Source: Caballeronia sp. SEWSISQ10-4 2 (lineage in GTDB: Bacteria; Pseudomonadota; Gammaproteobacteria; Burkholderiales; Burkholderiaceae). From it: a stretch of 49,813 nucleotides of DNA. The notes beneath the pieces were generated by a model. The model was not told the origin of the DNA, did not search any database, and saw only the letters and a program-made list of their open reading frames with translations. Both the position numbers and the translations under genes were made by a program. This document shows positions 35,164 to 42,684 of this stretch, piece after piece. Position 1 is the stretch's first letter, and every line of letters starts with the position of its first letter. The stretch covers positions 1 through 49,813 of the forward strand of contig NZ_JALPRJ010000062.1 of NCBI RefSeq assembly GCF_030464885.1, in the 5' to 3' direction.

Positions 35164-35505
35164 TCAGGAGGATTCCTGCGCACGCAGAATGGCCGAAAGG
35201 GCCTCAAGCGCCACTACTTCGTCGGGACCCGTTGCCAAGATGTGCACGAGCGTGCCCGGCTTCGCCCGCAACGACATGACCGACATGACATCCTTAGCAT
35301 TGACGGACCGGCCGTTCGCCATGCAGACGATATCGCTCACAAACCGGGCGGCGGTTACGGCGAGTCTTGCTGACCCGTGTCCGTTCAATCCCGATCGCCC
35401 GCCTACCTGAATCAATGCCTCGACCAACCCGCTCCCCTCGTGCGTAATCCGTGTCAGGGCTCCGAACCCCTTCTGGTCCTGCTCAATGCATGGACCGTGC
35501 GACAA
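35164..35505 (-). CDS. HPr-like protein lacking the phosphorylatable His
   Basis: A 113-residue protein whose C-terminal 80 residues follow the HPr fold: a strand before SGLNGHGSARLAVTAARFVS, then GRSVNAKDVMSVMSLRAKPG and HILATGPDEVVALEALSAIL. In PTS phosphocarriers the active loop reads GLHARPAA with His15. Here it is GLNGHGSA, so Asn41 replaces the His and His43 takes the place of Arg17. The regulatory Ser46 position (AKS) is Asp72. It cannot work as a normal PTS carrier unless His43 substitutes; a binding or regulatory role is more likely. The TTG start overlaps the upstream gene by 23 bp; a shorter form starting nearer the domain is possible. Confidence 0.7.
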   Translation of the reverse strand: MSHGPCIEQDQKGFGALTRITHEGSGLVEALIQVGGRSGLNGHGSARLAVTAARFVSDIVCMANGRSVNAKDVMSVMSLRAKPGTLVHILATGPDEVVALEALSAILRAQESS

Positions 35506-35929
35506 CCTGGGCGAAGAAGGCGCGCAGCAATGGGTCCCACGTTTCCTCCCTCAACCCAATGTCGGCAGTATCGAGCCGTCGCATTTGCGGATCCAGATAT
35601 ACCGCGCGAAGCGATTTTGGGTGAGGCGGACCGCGAAAGAATTGACCGTCGTCGTCCAGAAACAGACAGGGCCTTTGCCTGCATCGCGCGCCGAATAACG
35701 ACGGCGCGTCCTGAACATGGCGCACCGATTCCTTCTGATAAACGAAGATGACGTTGATCCCGCACTCTTCCAGGTGGTCGCAGATATCAGAAAACCGGTA
35801 CAGCATCTGGAATCCGCGTTCGCCCGCTTTGCCCACGCCGACGACAATCAGTCCGCGACGGCCTATCACATCGCGTAAAAACAGGTGCGTGTAGTCATGA
35901 GACAACAGCGGAACACTCGTATCAATCAC
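35483..35929 (-). CDS. Thioredoxin/peroxiredoxin-fold-like protein without CxxC
   Basis: A 148-residue protein. The order of a strand GRRGLIVVGVG, a helix GFQMLYRFSDICDHLEECG, a strand INVIFVYQKE and then RQRPCLFLDDDGQFFRG resembles an AhpC/thioredoxin-like fold in which the usual redox Cys pair has been replaced (KAGERGFQM at the active-site loop). The remaining Cys are scattered and do not form CxxC. No family assigned with certainty. It leads a minus-strand group with the HPr-like and spermidine-synthase-fold genes and overlaps the former by 23 bp. A palindrome (36047-36068) lies about 120 bp upstream. Confidence 0.5.
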   Translation of the reverse strand: MIDTSVPLLSHDYTHLFLRDVIGRRGLIVVGVGKAGERGFQMLYRFSDICDHLEECGINVIFVYQKESVRHVQDAPSLFGARCRQRPCLFLDDDGQFFRGPPHPKSLRAVYLDPQMRRLDTADIGLREETWDPLLRAFFAQVVARSMH

Positions 35930-36046
35930 GTCGATCTCCCCGCCAAGCGTTGGTGAACGCTCCGTTTAGCTCGATCTGATCACTCAGGTTCGATGCACAG
36001 GAAGCAGCCCACTCGAGTCTGGCGATTGGCATTGTAACGTAAATTA

Positions 36047-36068
36047 ATTATGATCCTATTATCATAAT
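36047..36068. promoter_or_regulatory. Palindrome upstream of the minus-strand gene group
   Basis: ATTATGAT-CCTATT-ATCATAAT is a perfect 8-bp inverted repeat in an AT-rich gap, about 118 bp before the start at 35929. A related palindrome, GATGATAA-N5-TTATCATC, is at 37547-37567. The shared ATGAT/ATCAT halves suggest one regulator. The spacer differs by one base and the inner bases differ, so the link is tentative. Confidence 0.45.
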
Positions 36069-36141
36069 ATGTGCATCATCAATCAGTAACCCACGCCCCG
36101 CCTCGACAGCAACTCCGAGCGAGGAGCGGATCGGCTTCTGC

Positions 36142-36529
36142 TCAGTCGGTGGTGATTGCAGGACGTGCGCGGGCGATCCGCTCAATCACGTCTCGAGCCA
36201 GATTGAACTCGCTCGTCTTGTCGAAAAAGTAGTGTGCTCCGGCCGCTAGGCAGGCTTCGCGGATCACCGCGCTCGAATAATTCGTCAACACGATCGTGAT
36301 GACCGCCCAGTTGCTTCGCGCAAGGCCCGCGAGAACGTCCAGGCCGCTGCCGCCAGTCAATCGCAGATCCACGATGACGACATCTGCGTCCGTGGCTGCA
36401 ATGCCGCTCAGGGCATCGCTAGCGTCCTCCGCCTCTTCGACAATCTCAACTCCCTGATGGCCCCGGTGAGCGCGGCGATCCGCCGTCGAACCCCGGGGGC
36501 GAATCCTCAACCAGAATTATCTTCAACAT
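36142..36529 (-). pseudogene. Response-regulator receiver domain with two frameshifts
   Basis: A single-domain receiver of about 128 codons. It starts MLKIILVEDSP in one frame from ATG 36529, continues VRRRIAALTGAI in a second, and then EIVEEAEDASDALSGI to the end in a third. The rest is well conserved: VVIVDLRLTGGSGLDVL with the phospho-acceptor Asp, TIVLTNYSS and HYFFDKTSEF with the conserved Lys. Two separate 1-base losses, one in a run of Cs, explain the shifts. It could be a real pseudogene or a sequencing artefact. No output domain or sensor kinase is nearby. Confidence 0.75.
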
Positions 36530-36592
36530 GGCACAGGACCGTGCGCGTTCATACATCTCAGTTTCTTCGTTCACCCATTTGCAACTGTCGTA

Positions 36593-37354
36593 CTAGCGGT
36601 CAAGCCGGTAGATCTGACCGCGTAGATCATCAATCAACGGCACGATCGCCAGCACGATTAACAGTCCTGCCAGGGGAATCGTTGCCGCGTATCCAAGGTG
36701 CTTGAATCCCATCGCCCCCGTGACGCCCCCGACGAAGAACATGGTCAGCATTGTCCCGTGTACTTTCAGCTTTGCCCGATTCGCGAGCACGAAAGGTGTG
36801 GTGGTATCGACCCTGGAAGAATTCCAGTAGAACAGCTTGCCGAGCTCGATGCCGATATCCGTCACGATGCCCGTCATGTGGGTGGTACGTATTTCCGCAC
36901 CGGATAGCTTCGTGATCATCGCGTTTTGCAGCCCCATGATGAAGCAGAGGAGCACGACCGTTGTCGGCACGAACAGGGGCTCCCACAAGGCCAGATGGCT
37001 GCCGAGCAGCCCGAAACACAGGAGCAGGCCAGCTTCGATCAACAAGGGTGAAGCGTACTGACTGTTCAGTCGCCTGCGTCGCCCCCAATTGACGAGCACC
37101 GAGGAACAGGCGACGCCAAGCAAGAACGAGATCAGCGATCCGGCGCCCGCAAGGACGAGCGAAACGTCTCCCAGTGCAGTCTGGTCGGCAATCGCTGACA
37201 CCACACCGCTCATATGGGACGTGTATTGCTTCACCGCGAGAAAACCGCCGGCGTTGGTCGCACCTGCCACGAACGCGAGCGAAAAACCAAGCTGCCTGTT
37301 GGCCTCAGTGCTGCGATCCTTTCCCGTCAAGGTCCGGAAATAGTGTGCTGGCAT
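36593..37354 (-). CDS. YoaK/DUF1275-family membrane protein
   Basis: A 253-residue inner-membrane protein with about six hydrophobic segments. Family signature seen: LAFVAGATNAGGFLAVKQYTSHMSG near the start, then MGLQNAMITKLSGAEIRTTHMTGIVTDIG in the middle, which together define DUF1275. Function in the family is unknown; a transporter role is often suggested. ATG 37354 (MPAHYFRTLTGKDR) is chosen because the family begins near here; an upstream extension to 37501 is unlikely. A palindrome at 37547 lies in the divergent gap to the CZB gene and may regulate both. Confidence 0.85.
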   Translation of the reverse strand: MPAHYFRTLTGKDRSTEANRQLGFSLAFVAGATNAGGFLAVKQYTSHMSGVVSAIADQTALGDVSLVLAGAGSLISFLLGVACSSVLVNWGRRRRLNSQYASPLLIEAGLLLCFGLLGSHLALWEPLFVPTTVVLLCFIMGLQNAMITKLSGAEIRTTHMTGIVTDIGIELGKLFYWNSSRVDTTTPFVLANRAKLKVHGTMLTMFFVGGVTGAMGFKHLGYAATIPLAGLLIVLAIVPLIDDLRGQIYRLDR

Positions 37355-37546
37355 CAGGTATCGACTCGTGTGTTCGCGGGTCCGAAGCGCTTGGGCGCAA
37401 GCAGGGACCGGTGCAGCAAGCTGGTTTTCCGAAATTTCACGCGCAGGGTGAAACCTTGCATTCCCGACGCCCCGAACGAACGCGGCGAGTTCTGCGCACA
37501 TATCGACGGATCATCGCGTGTGGAACCGGATCAATAAAGCTGCTAG

Positions 37547-37567
37547 GATGATAACGCAATTATCATC
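37547..37567. promoter_or_regulatory. Palindrome in the divergent yoaK-like/CZB gap
   Basis: GATGATAA-CGCAA-TTATCATC is a perfect 8-bp inverted repeat placed between two divergent genes (starts at 37354 and 37753). It shares ATGAT/ATCAT half-sites with the palindrome at 36047-36068. Good symmetry and position make it a plausible operator; the protein that binds it is unknown. Confidence 0.5.
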
Positions 37568-37752
37568 AACTGGTAACTTGATGCCCCTGGCGAATGGCCC
37601 CCTCCGGGAGGCGAGCTACGCGCGGGGATGTCGTCGTTGCCTACGCGGCGGCAACGGCGCAGGGTTGACACGATTCGTGGTGGCGAGAGGACAAAGCCCG
37701 GTAGTCGGACAGAATGCCGGCCGCGCCGCTCGCCATATTGAGGAGAAGTGCC

Positions 37753-38142
37753 ATGTCGCTTGACGACACGCTTGAAGAGCACCAGATAGCTGGCGTCTCG
37801 TTGCGTAACGGGATGTACAAGCGCGTGAGGCTGGTCACGTCCGCATTTGCCAACGAGCGGTGCTGCGCACTCGGGCGCTGGATTCATCAAGATGGCGCGC
37901 GGTGGGACGACGCTCCCGAGCTGCTGCAACTGAAGCTGGCACATGCGAGCTTTCATGCAATCGCGCTAGCGATTGCCATCGCCATCACGCAAAAGCGCCT
38001 CGCGGAAGCGGCCGTGATGCTCGAGCCGGACGCACTGTTCGAAAACGCAGCGCGTATGCTCGCTCACGCAGTGTCGCGTTTCGAGAATCGCCTGGTAACG
38101 GGGGCGCCTCCCACGACTGTCCCGCACGGGCAAATCCACTAG
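37753..38142 (+). CDS. Stand-alone CZB (chemoreceptor zinc-binding) domain protein
   Basis: A 129-residue protein. CCALGRWIHQDGARW contains the CxLGxW core (Cys38, Gly41, Trp43), and HASFH supplies the HxxxH pair (His64, His68), which are the CZB zinc ligands; an upstream His (His10) may be the fourth. CZB domains usually end chemoreceptors or diguanylate cyclases and sense zinc or hypochlorite through the Zn-Cys. Here it is free, with no receptor or GGDEF domain. GAGGAGAAG lies 6 bases before ATG 37753. It is the first gene in the direction of the Hyf-like operon, 77 bp before the second spermidine-synthase-fold gene. Confidence 0.65.
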   Translation: MSLDDTLEEHQIAGVSLRNGMYKRVRLVTSAFANERCCALGRWIHQDGARWDDAPELLQLKLAHASFHAIALAIAIAITQKRLAEAAVMLEPDALFENAARMLAHAVSRFENRLVTGAPPTTVPHGQIH

Positions 38143-38219
38143 GGCTGCCGCGACTCATCAGTCGCGGCACCACTCCGGTTCGCAGCAACCGGTCTGCGTA
38201 GTTTCAGGAGAACATTGGA

Positions 38220-39047
38220 TTGTCAGCCGATCACAATCAACTCAGGCATGCCCTGGCCCAGCAGTGGGGAGAGACGTTTGGAAAACCCGTGGTACACGAT
38301 GAACTGTGCACGCGGTCGCTGTGTTTCGACGCTTTCAGCATACAAAGCTCAATGCGCAGAGGTGATCCGCTAGAACTCGATCTCGCCTATACGCGGGCTA
38401 TGATGTCATTCCAGCTCTTTCAGCACGATCCCAAGGACATCCTGCTCGTGGGTCTGGGCGGGGGATCACTGTCCAAGTACTGCTTCCATAAGTTTCCGTC
38501 GGCACGGGTGACCACCGTCGAAATCGACGAGAGAGTGATTGCGTTACGCGAACGCTTTTTCATCCCGCCTGATTCAGAAAGATTCCAGATCGTGCACGCC
38601 GACGCGGTCGAGTACCTCTCGGACAAAGTTGGCGTCGCGGATGTGATCCTGCTCGACGGCTTCGACGCGTTTGGCTTACCCGCCAGCCTGTCGAGCCGGT
38701 ACTTTTACGATTCCTGCTATATCGCCCTGCGTAACGAAGGGGTCCTCGTGGCCAACCTGCTGAGCAACGACCCGCGGCTCACCACCTACCTGGGTCGGAT
38801 ACGCGGTGCGTGCAACGGAAAGCTGTTTCGCACCATGGCGCGACGCGAAGGCAACACCATCGCGATAGGCGTCAAGCAGGAAAAGGTGCCGGGATGGCTC
38901 GACCTTTATGCCCGTGCGGAAGCCATCACGACATCGATGGGGCTTGACCTGTACCGGTATGTCAAAAAAATGGAGCGCCACCACCGGGGTGAACCGGCTT
39001 CGAGATACCCTTCATCCGACAAGCTAGCTGTTGAACAAGACATTTGA
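38220..39047 (+). CDS. Spermidine-synthase-fold protein 2
   Basis: A 275-residue paralogue of the protein at 34316-35098. It shares VGLGGGSLSKYCFHKFP, TTVEIDERVIALRERFFIPP, SERFQIVHADAVEYL and LLDGFDAFGLPASLSSRYFY. As in its paralogue, the polyamine-site YHE and the DSTDP-type loop are not recognisable, so a different donor or acceptor is likely. The start is TTG 38220, with AGGAG 9 bases upstream and no in-frame ATG before the domain. It ends 20 bp before hyfB and probably belongs to that operon. Its role beside an ion-pumping complex is unexplained. Confidence 0.78.
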   Translation: MSADHNQLRHALAQQWGETFGKPVVHDELCTRSLCFDAFSIQSSMRRGDPLELDLAYTRAMMSFQLFQHDPKDILLVGLGGGSLSKYCFHKFPSARVTTVEIDERVIALRERFFIPPDSERFQIVHADAVEYLSDKVGVADVILLDGFDAFGLPASLSSRYFYDSCYIALRNEGVLVANLLSNDPRLTTYLGRIRGACNGKLFRTMARREGNTIAIGVKQEKVPGWLDLYARAEAITTSMGLDLYRYVKKMERHHRGEPASRYPSSDKLAVEQDI

Positions 39048-39067
39048 CGGCACCGGAGACAACACTG

Positions 39068-41077
39068 ATGGAACACTTCCTGGTCATCCATTACGTGCTG
39101 CTGGTGGTCGCGGGCTGGCTGGTCGTTGGGGTACTAGGGCTGGCCAATCTGCGCCGCACACGTGTGGTGGCGCATGGCCTGTTTCCTGTCGGTGCGGTGT
39201 TCGGCCTGTTTCTGTGCGTACTGGGCGTGACTGGCGTTTTTGCCGGTCCCCAGGAGGCCATCCTGCCGCTCGGGTTGCCGAACCTGCCGTTTCATTTGAG
39301 GCTTGACGGCCTGTCGGCGTATTTCGTGGCTGTACTGGGCGCGGTGAGCACAGGCGTGAGCGCGTTCTCCGCCGGCTATTTCCGTAAGGGCGAGGGCACT
39401 CCGCCCGGGTTGCTGTGTTTCGAGTATCACGTGTGCCTCGCGAGTTTGGCGGTCATGCTACTGGCAGACGATGCGTATTGCTTCATGGTTGCGTGGGAGA
39501 CGATGACGCTGTCGGCCACCTTCCTGGTGATGACCAATCATCGTATTGCCGAGATTCGCCGGGCAGCTTATCTCTATTTCCTGATTTCCCACGTTGGCGC
39601 ACTGGCGCTCCTGCTGTGTTTCGGCCTGCTGCAGGCCAACACGGGCGACTACACGTTCGCCAACATGCGGCTCCAGCATCTGGACGTGTTCTGGGCTTCC
39701 GTCGCGTTCCTGCTGGCACTGTTCGGCTTCGGCGCGAAGGCGGGGATCTTCCCGCTACATGTCTGGTTGCCCGAGGCGCATCCCGCTGCGCCATCGCCGG
39801 TATCGGCCCTTATGAGCGGCTTCGTGCTGAAGGCCGGTCTCTACGGCCTGCTTCGCACGGTGTTTGATTTGCTGCACGTCCAACTATGGTGGTGGGGCGC
39901 GTTCATGCTGGCGCTCGGCCTCTTCACCGCCCTGTTCGGGGTCGTGTTCAGCACCGTCCAGATGGACATGAAGCGGCTGCTCGCCTACTCGTCCATCGAC
40001 AACATCGGTCTGATGTTTGTCAGCATGGGACTCGCGATCCTGTTTCGCGCGTATGGCATGAACGCGCTGGCAGCCCTGTCGTTGACGGCGCTGCTGTATC
40101 AGATCGCCAGCCACGCGACGTTCAAGAGCCTGCTGTTCCTCGGGACCGGGTCAGTGCTCCACGCCACGGGCGAGCGCAATCTCGGGCGCCTGGGCGGCCT
40201 GATTCGCTTCATGCCGTGGACCGCGTGGGCGGCCCTCGTGGGTGTGTTTGCCAGTGCGGGCCTGCCGCCATTGAGCGGTTTCGTGTCCGAATGGCTATTG
40301 CTGCAAAGCTTTCTGTTCACGCCAGGGCTACCGAACTCGTTCCTGAACATGGTAGTGCCGCTCGTTGCCGCGCTGATCGCGCTGGTGGCCGCGCTCGCGG
40401 GGTACACGATGGTCAAGTTCTTCGGCATCATCTTTCTCGGCCAGCCCCGCGAGGCGAAGCTGCGTGACGCTCGGGACGCGAGCCCGTGGGAGCGGGTGGG
40501 CTTCGTGTGGCTCGCGGCGATTTGCGTGCTGCTCGGCCTATTGCCGGTGCAGTTCGTGGTCGTTCTGGATCGCGTCACGCAGATGCTGGTCGGTGCTGGC
40601 ATCGGACAAGCTGTCGCGAGAAATGGCTGGCTGCTGCTGGCACCCACTAGCGTAGACCGGGCCAGTTACATGCCGGCGGTGTTTCTGCTGTTCTTGTTCG
40701 CCTGTTGTGGGCTCGCGTGGCTGCTGGTCCGCCGTCTCTACCATGGGCGCCTGCGGCGTGCGATACCCTGGGCGTGTGGCTACCCATTCGTGAACGCGCG
40801 CATGCAGGATACGGCCGAAGGGTTCGGCCAGCCGATCCGCGAGATCTTCACACCTTTGTTCAAGATCGATCGGCAACTTCCCTCTCCATTCGACACACAC
40901 CCGGTCTATAGCGTCACCGTGACAGATCGTGCGTGGACCCTGATCTATGCACCGCTGGAGCGGCTGGTCAAGCGCGTCGCGGCACTCGCCGGGTTGCTCC
41001 AGGCAGGCCGCATCGCGGTCTATCTGATGCATAGCTTCCTCGTGCTGATTGTCCTGCTGATGCTGGTGAGACGATGA
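39068..41077 (+). CDS. hyfB: HyfB/NuoL-like ion-pumping membrane subunit
   Basis: A 669-residue antiporter-like subunit (hydrogenase-4 component B, 672 in E. coli) with about 16 membrane helices. Proton-channel landmarks: the helix-5 Glu in MVAWETMTLSATFLVMTNH, the Lys-containing GFGAKAGIFPLHVWLPEAHP and PSPVSALMSGFVLKAGLYGLL, and DMKRLLAYSSIDNIGLMF. It should move protons or Na+ across the inner membrane, driven by redox in the peripheral arm. ATG 39068 with GGAG upstream is chosen over TTG 39044. It overlaps the next gene as ATGA. Confidence 0.9.
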   Translation: MEHFLVIHYVLLVVAGWLVVGVLGLANLRRTRVVAHGLFPVGAVFGLFLCVLGVTGVFAGPQEAILPLGLPNLPFHLRLDGLSAYFVAVLGAVSTGVSAFSAGYFRKGEGTPPGLLCFEYHVCLASLAVMLLADDAYCFMVAWETMTLSATFLVMTNHRIAEIRRAAYLYFLISHVGALALLLCFGLLQANTGDYTFANMRLQHLDVFWASVAFLLALFGFGAKAGIFPLHVWLPEAHPAAPSPVSALMSGFVLKAGLYGLLRTVFDLLHVQLWWWGAFMLALGLFTALFGVVFSTVQMDMKRLLAYSSIDNIGLMFVSMGLAILFRAYGMNALAALSLTALLYQIASHATFKSLLFLGTGSVLHATGERNLGRLGGLIRFMPWTAWAALVGVFASAGLPPLSGFVSEWLLLQSFLFTPGLPNSFLNMVVPLVAALIALVAALAGYTMVKFFGIIFLGQPREAKLRDARDASPWERVGFVWLAAICVLLGLLPVQFVVVLDRVTQMLVGAGIGQAVARNGWLLLAPTSVDRASYMPAVFLLFLFACCGLAWLLVRRLYHGRLRRAIPWACGYPFVNARMQDTAEGFGQPIREIFTPLFKIDRQLPSPFDTHPVYSVTVTDRAWTLIYAPLERLVKRVAALAGLLQAGRIAVYLMHSFLVLIVLLMLVRR

Positions 41078-42024
41078 TCACTCTCTCCGGATTATTCTCC
41101 CAAGGACTCGAGATCCTGCTTGCACTCGCGGCCGCGCCCTTGCTGACGGGTTGGGTCAACATGTGTCGCGCCCGGTTGCAAAACCGACGGGCGCCGCGCA
41201 TCTGGCAGCCTTACCGGATGCTCCATAAGCTATTCAACAAGGAGTCGGTCGTCGCCGACCATGCCAGTCCCGTGTTCCGCGGGGCGCCCTACGTCGTCTG
41301 GGCGTGCATGACGCTCGCGTGCGCGATCGTACCAACGCTTTCAACCGACCTGCCCCTGTCGCCTGCCGCCGACGCGATCGCCCTGGTGGGTCTCTTCGCA
41401 CTCGCCCGCGTGACAATCTCGCTGGCTGCGATGGACGTCGGCACTGCGTTCGGCACGCTCGGCGCGCGCCGCGAGATGCTGGTCGGTTTCCTCGCGGAGC
41501 CGGCATTGTTGATGGTGTTGTTTTCGGCGTCCCTGATCACGCAGTCCACCTTGCTGACCGGTATCGTGGCCACGCTCAGCCATCGCGAACTGGCGATCTA
41601 TCCGAGCCTCGCGTTCGCGGGGATCGCATTCACGATGGTGTCGCTTGCCGAGAACGCGCGCCTGCCCGTCGACAACCCGACCACGCATCTCGAACTGACG
41701 ATGATCCACGAGGCGCTGATTCTTGAGTACTCGGGCCGGCACCTTGCGTTGCTGGAATGGGCCGCGAGCCTCAAATTGTTTGCCTACTCCTGTATCGGCC
41801 TTGCCTTGTTCATCCCATGGGGAATTGCCGAAGCCGGCAATCCGATGGCGCTGCTGTTCGCCATACCGGCGCTGTTCGTCAAGTTGCTGGTGGGTGGCGC
41901 TGCGCTCGCGGTAGTCGAGACGACCAATGCGAAGATGCGCATTTTCCGCGTGCCGGAGTTTCTCGCGACGGCCTTCCTGCTCGCCGTCATCGGGATGCTC
42001 GTCCACTTTTTGCTGGGGGCATAA
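41074..42024 (+). CDS. hyfC: HyfC/NuoH-like membrane subunit
   Basis: A 316-residue membrane protein matching HyfC/HycD (NuoH-like, 315 in E. coli), which anchors the peripheral arm and forms part of the quinone-site-like cavity. Seen: the basic first loop RARLQNRRAPRIWQPYRMLHKLF, ALARVTISLAAMDVGTAFGT, the acidic loop ENARLPVDNPTTHLELTMIHEA (the E-x-x-x-P-x-D region conserved with NuoH) and ALILEYSGRHLALLEWA. Coupled to hyfB by ATGA and followed directly by hyfE. Confidence 0.9.
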   Translation: MITLSGLFSQGLEILLALAAAPLLTGWVNMCRARLQNRRAPRIWQPYRMLHKLFNKESVVADHASPVFRGAPYVVWACMTLACAIVPTLSTDLPLSPAADAIALVGLFALARVTISLAAMDVGTAFGTLGARREMLVGFLAEPALLMVLFSASLITQSTLLTGIVATLSHRELAIYPSLAFAGIAFTMVSLAENARLPVDNPTTHLELTMIHEALILEYSGRHLALLEWAASLKLFAYSCIGLALFIPWGIAEAGNPMALLFAIPALFVKLLVGGAALAVVETTNAKMRIFRVPEFLATAFLLAVIGMLVHFLLGA

Positions 42025-42684
42025 ATGCACGGGTTCGCCACGCAGATCATCAACTTCCTCGCCGCCATCATGCTGCTGCTGTCGTTTGCCATGCTTGGCC
42101 AGCGCCGGATCCTGTCGCTGATTCACCTCTACACACTGCAGGGCCTGACGCTTGTGTCAGCCAATCTGGTATTGGGATTTGTCACGGCCGATACGCACCT
42201 CTATATCTCCGCTGCGCTGACCCTGTTGCTCAAGGTGGGCCTGATTCCCTGGATACTTTACAGGCTAGTGCAGCGGCTCAACGTGAAGACGGACGTCGAG
42301 CCGCTGCTCAATATTCCCGCCACCCTGCTGATAGGCATCGTACTCGTCATCATTGCTTTCAACGTGGCGTCGCCCATCAGCCAGCTCGCCTCGTCGGTCG
42401 CGCGCGGCACACTCGGCATTGCACTCGCCTGCGTGTTGTTGTCGTTCATGATGATGATTACACGCGCCAAGGCGATCCCCCAGGTAATCGGTTTCCTGTC
42501 GATGGAAAACGGCCTGTTTTTTGCCGCTGCTGCGGCGACGAACGGCATGCCGATGATCGTCGAACTCGGCATCGGACTCGACGTTCTGGTGGGCATTCTG
42601 ATCCTGGGCGTCTTCATGTTCCAGATTCGCGAGCAGTTCGATAGCCTGGACATTCATCACCTTGAAAAACTCAAAGATGACTGA
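42025..42684 (+). CDS. hyfE: HyfE/NuoK-like membrane subunit
   Basis: A 219-residue membrane protein, about six helices, matching HyfE (216 in E. coli); its central part corresponds to NuoK. Seen: AMLGQRRILSLIHLYTLQGL, LTLLLKVGLIPWILYRLV, PQVIGFLSMENGLFFAAA with the buried Glu, and VELGIGLDVLVGILILGV. The ATG directly follows the hyfC stop and the end overlaps hyfF by 8 bp, a tight operon arrangement. Confidence 0.88.
   Translation: MHGFATQIINFLAAIMLLLSFAMLGQRRILSLIHLYTLQGLTLVSANLVLGFVTADTHLYISAALTLLLKVGLIPWILYRLVQRLNVKTDVEPLLNIPATLLIGIVLVIIAFNVASPISQLASSVARGTLGIALACVLLSFMMMITRAKAIPQVIGFLSMENGLFFAAAAATNGMPMIVELGIGLDVLVGILILGVFMFQIREQFDSLDIHHLEKLKDD

Noticed and set aside
37563..37595. FNR-type site (TTGAT/ATCAA)
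   Set aside because: The half-sites are everted, ATCAA then TTGAT with 8 bases between, not TTGAT-N4-ATCAA.
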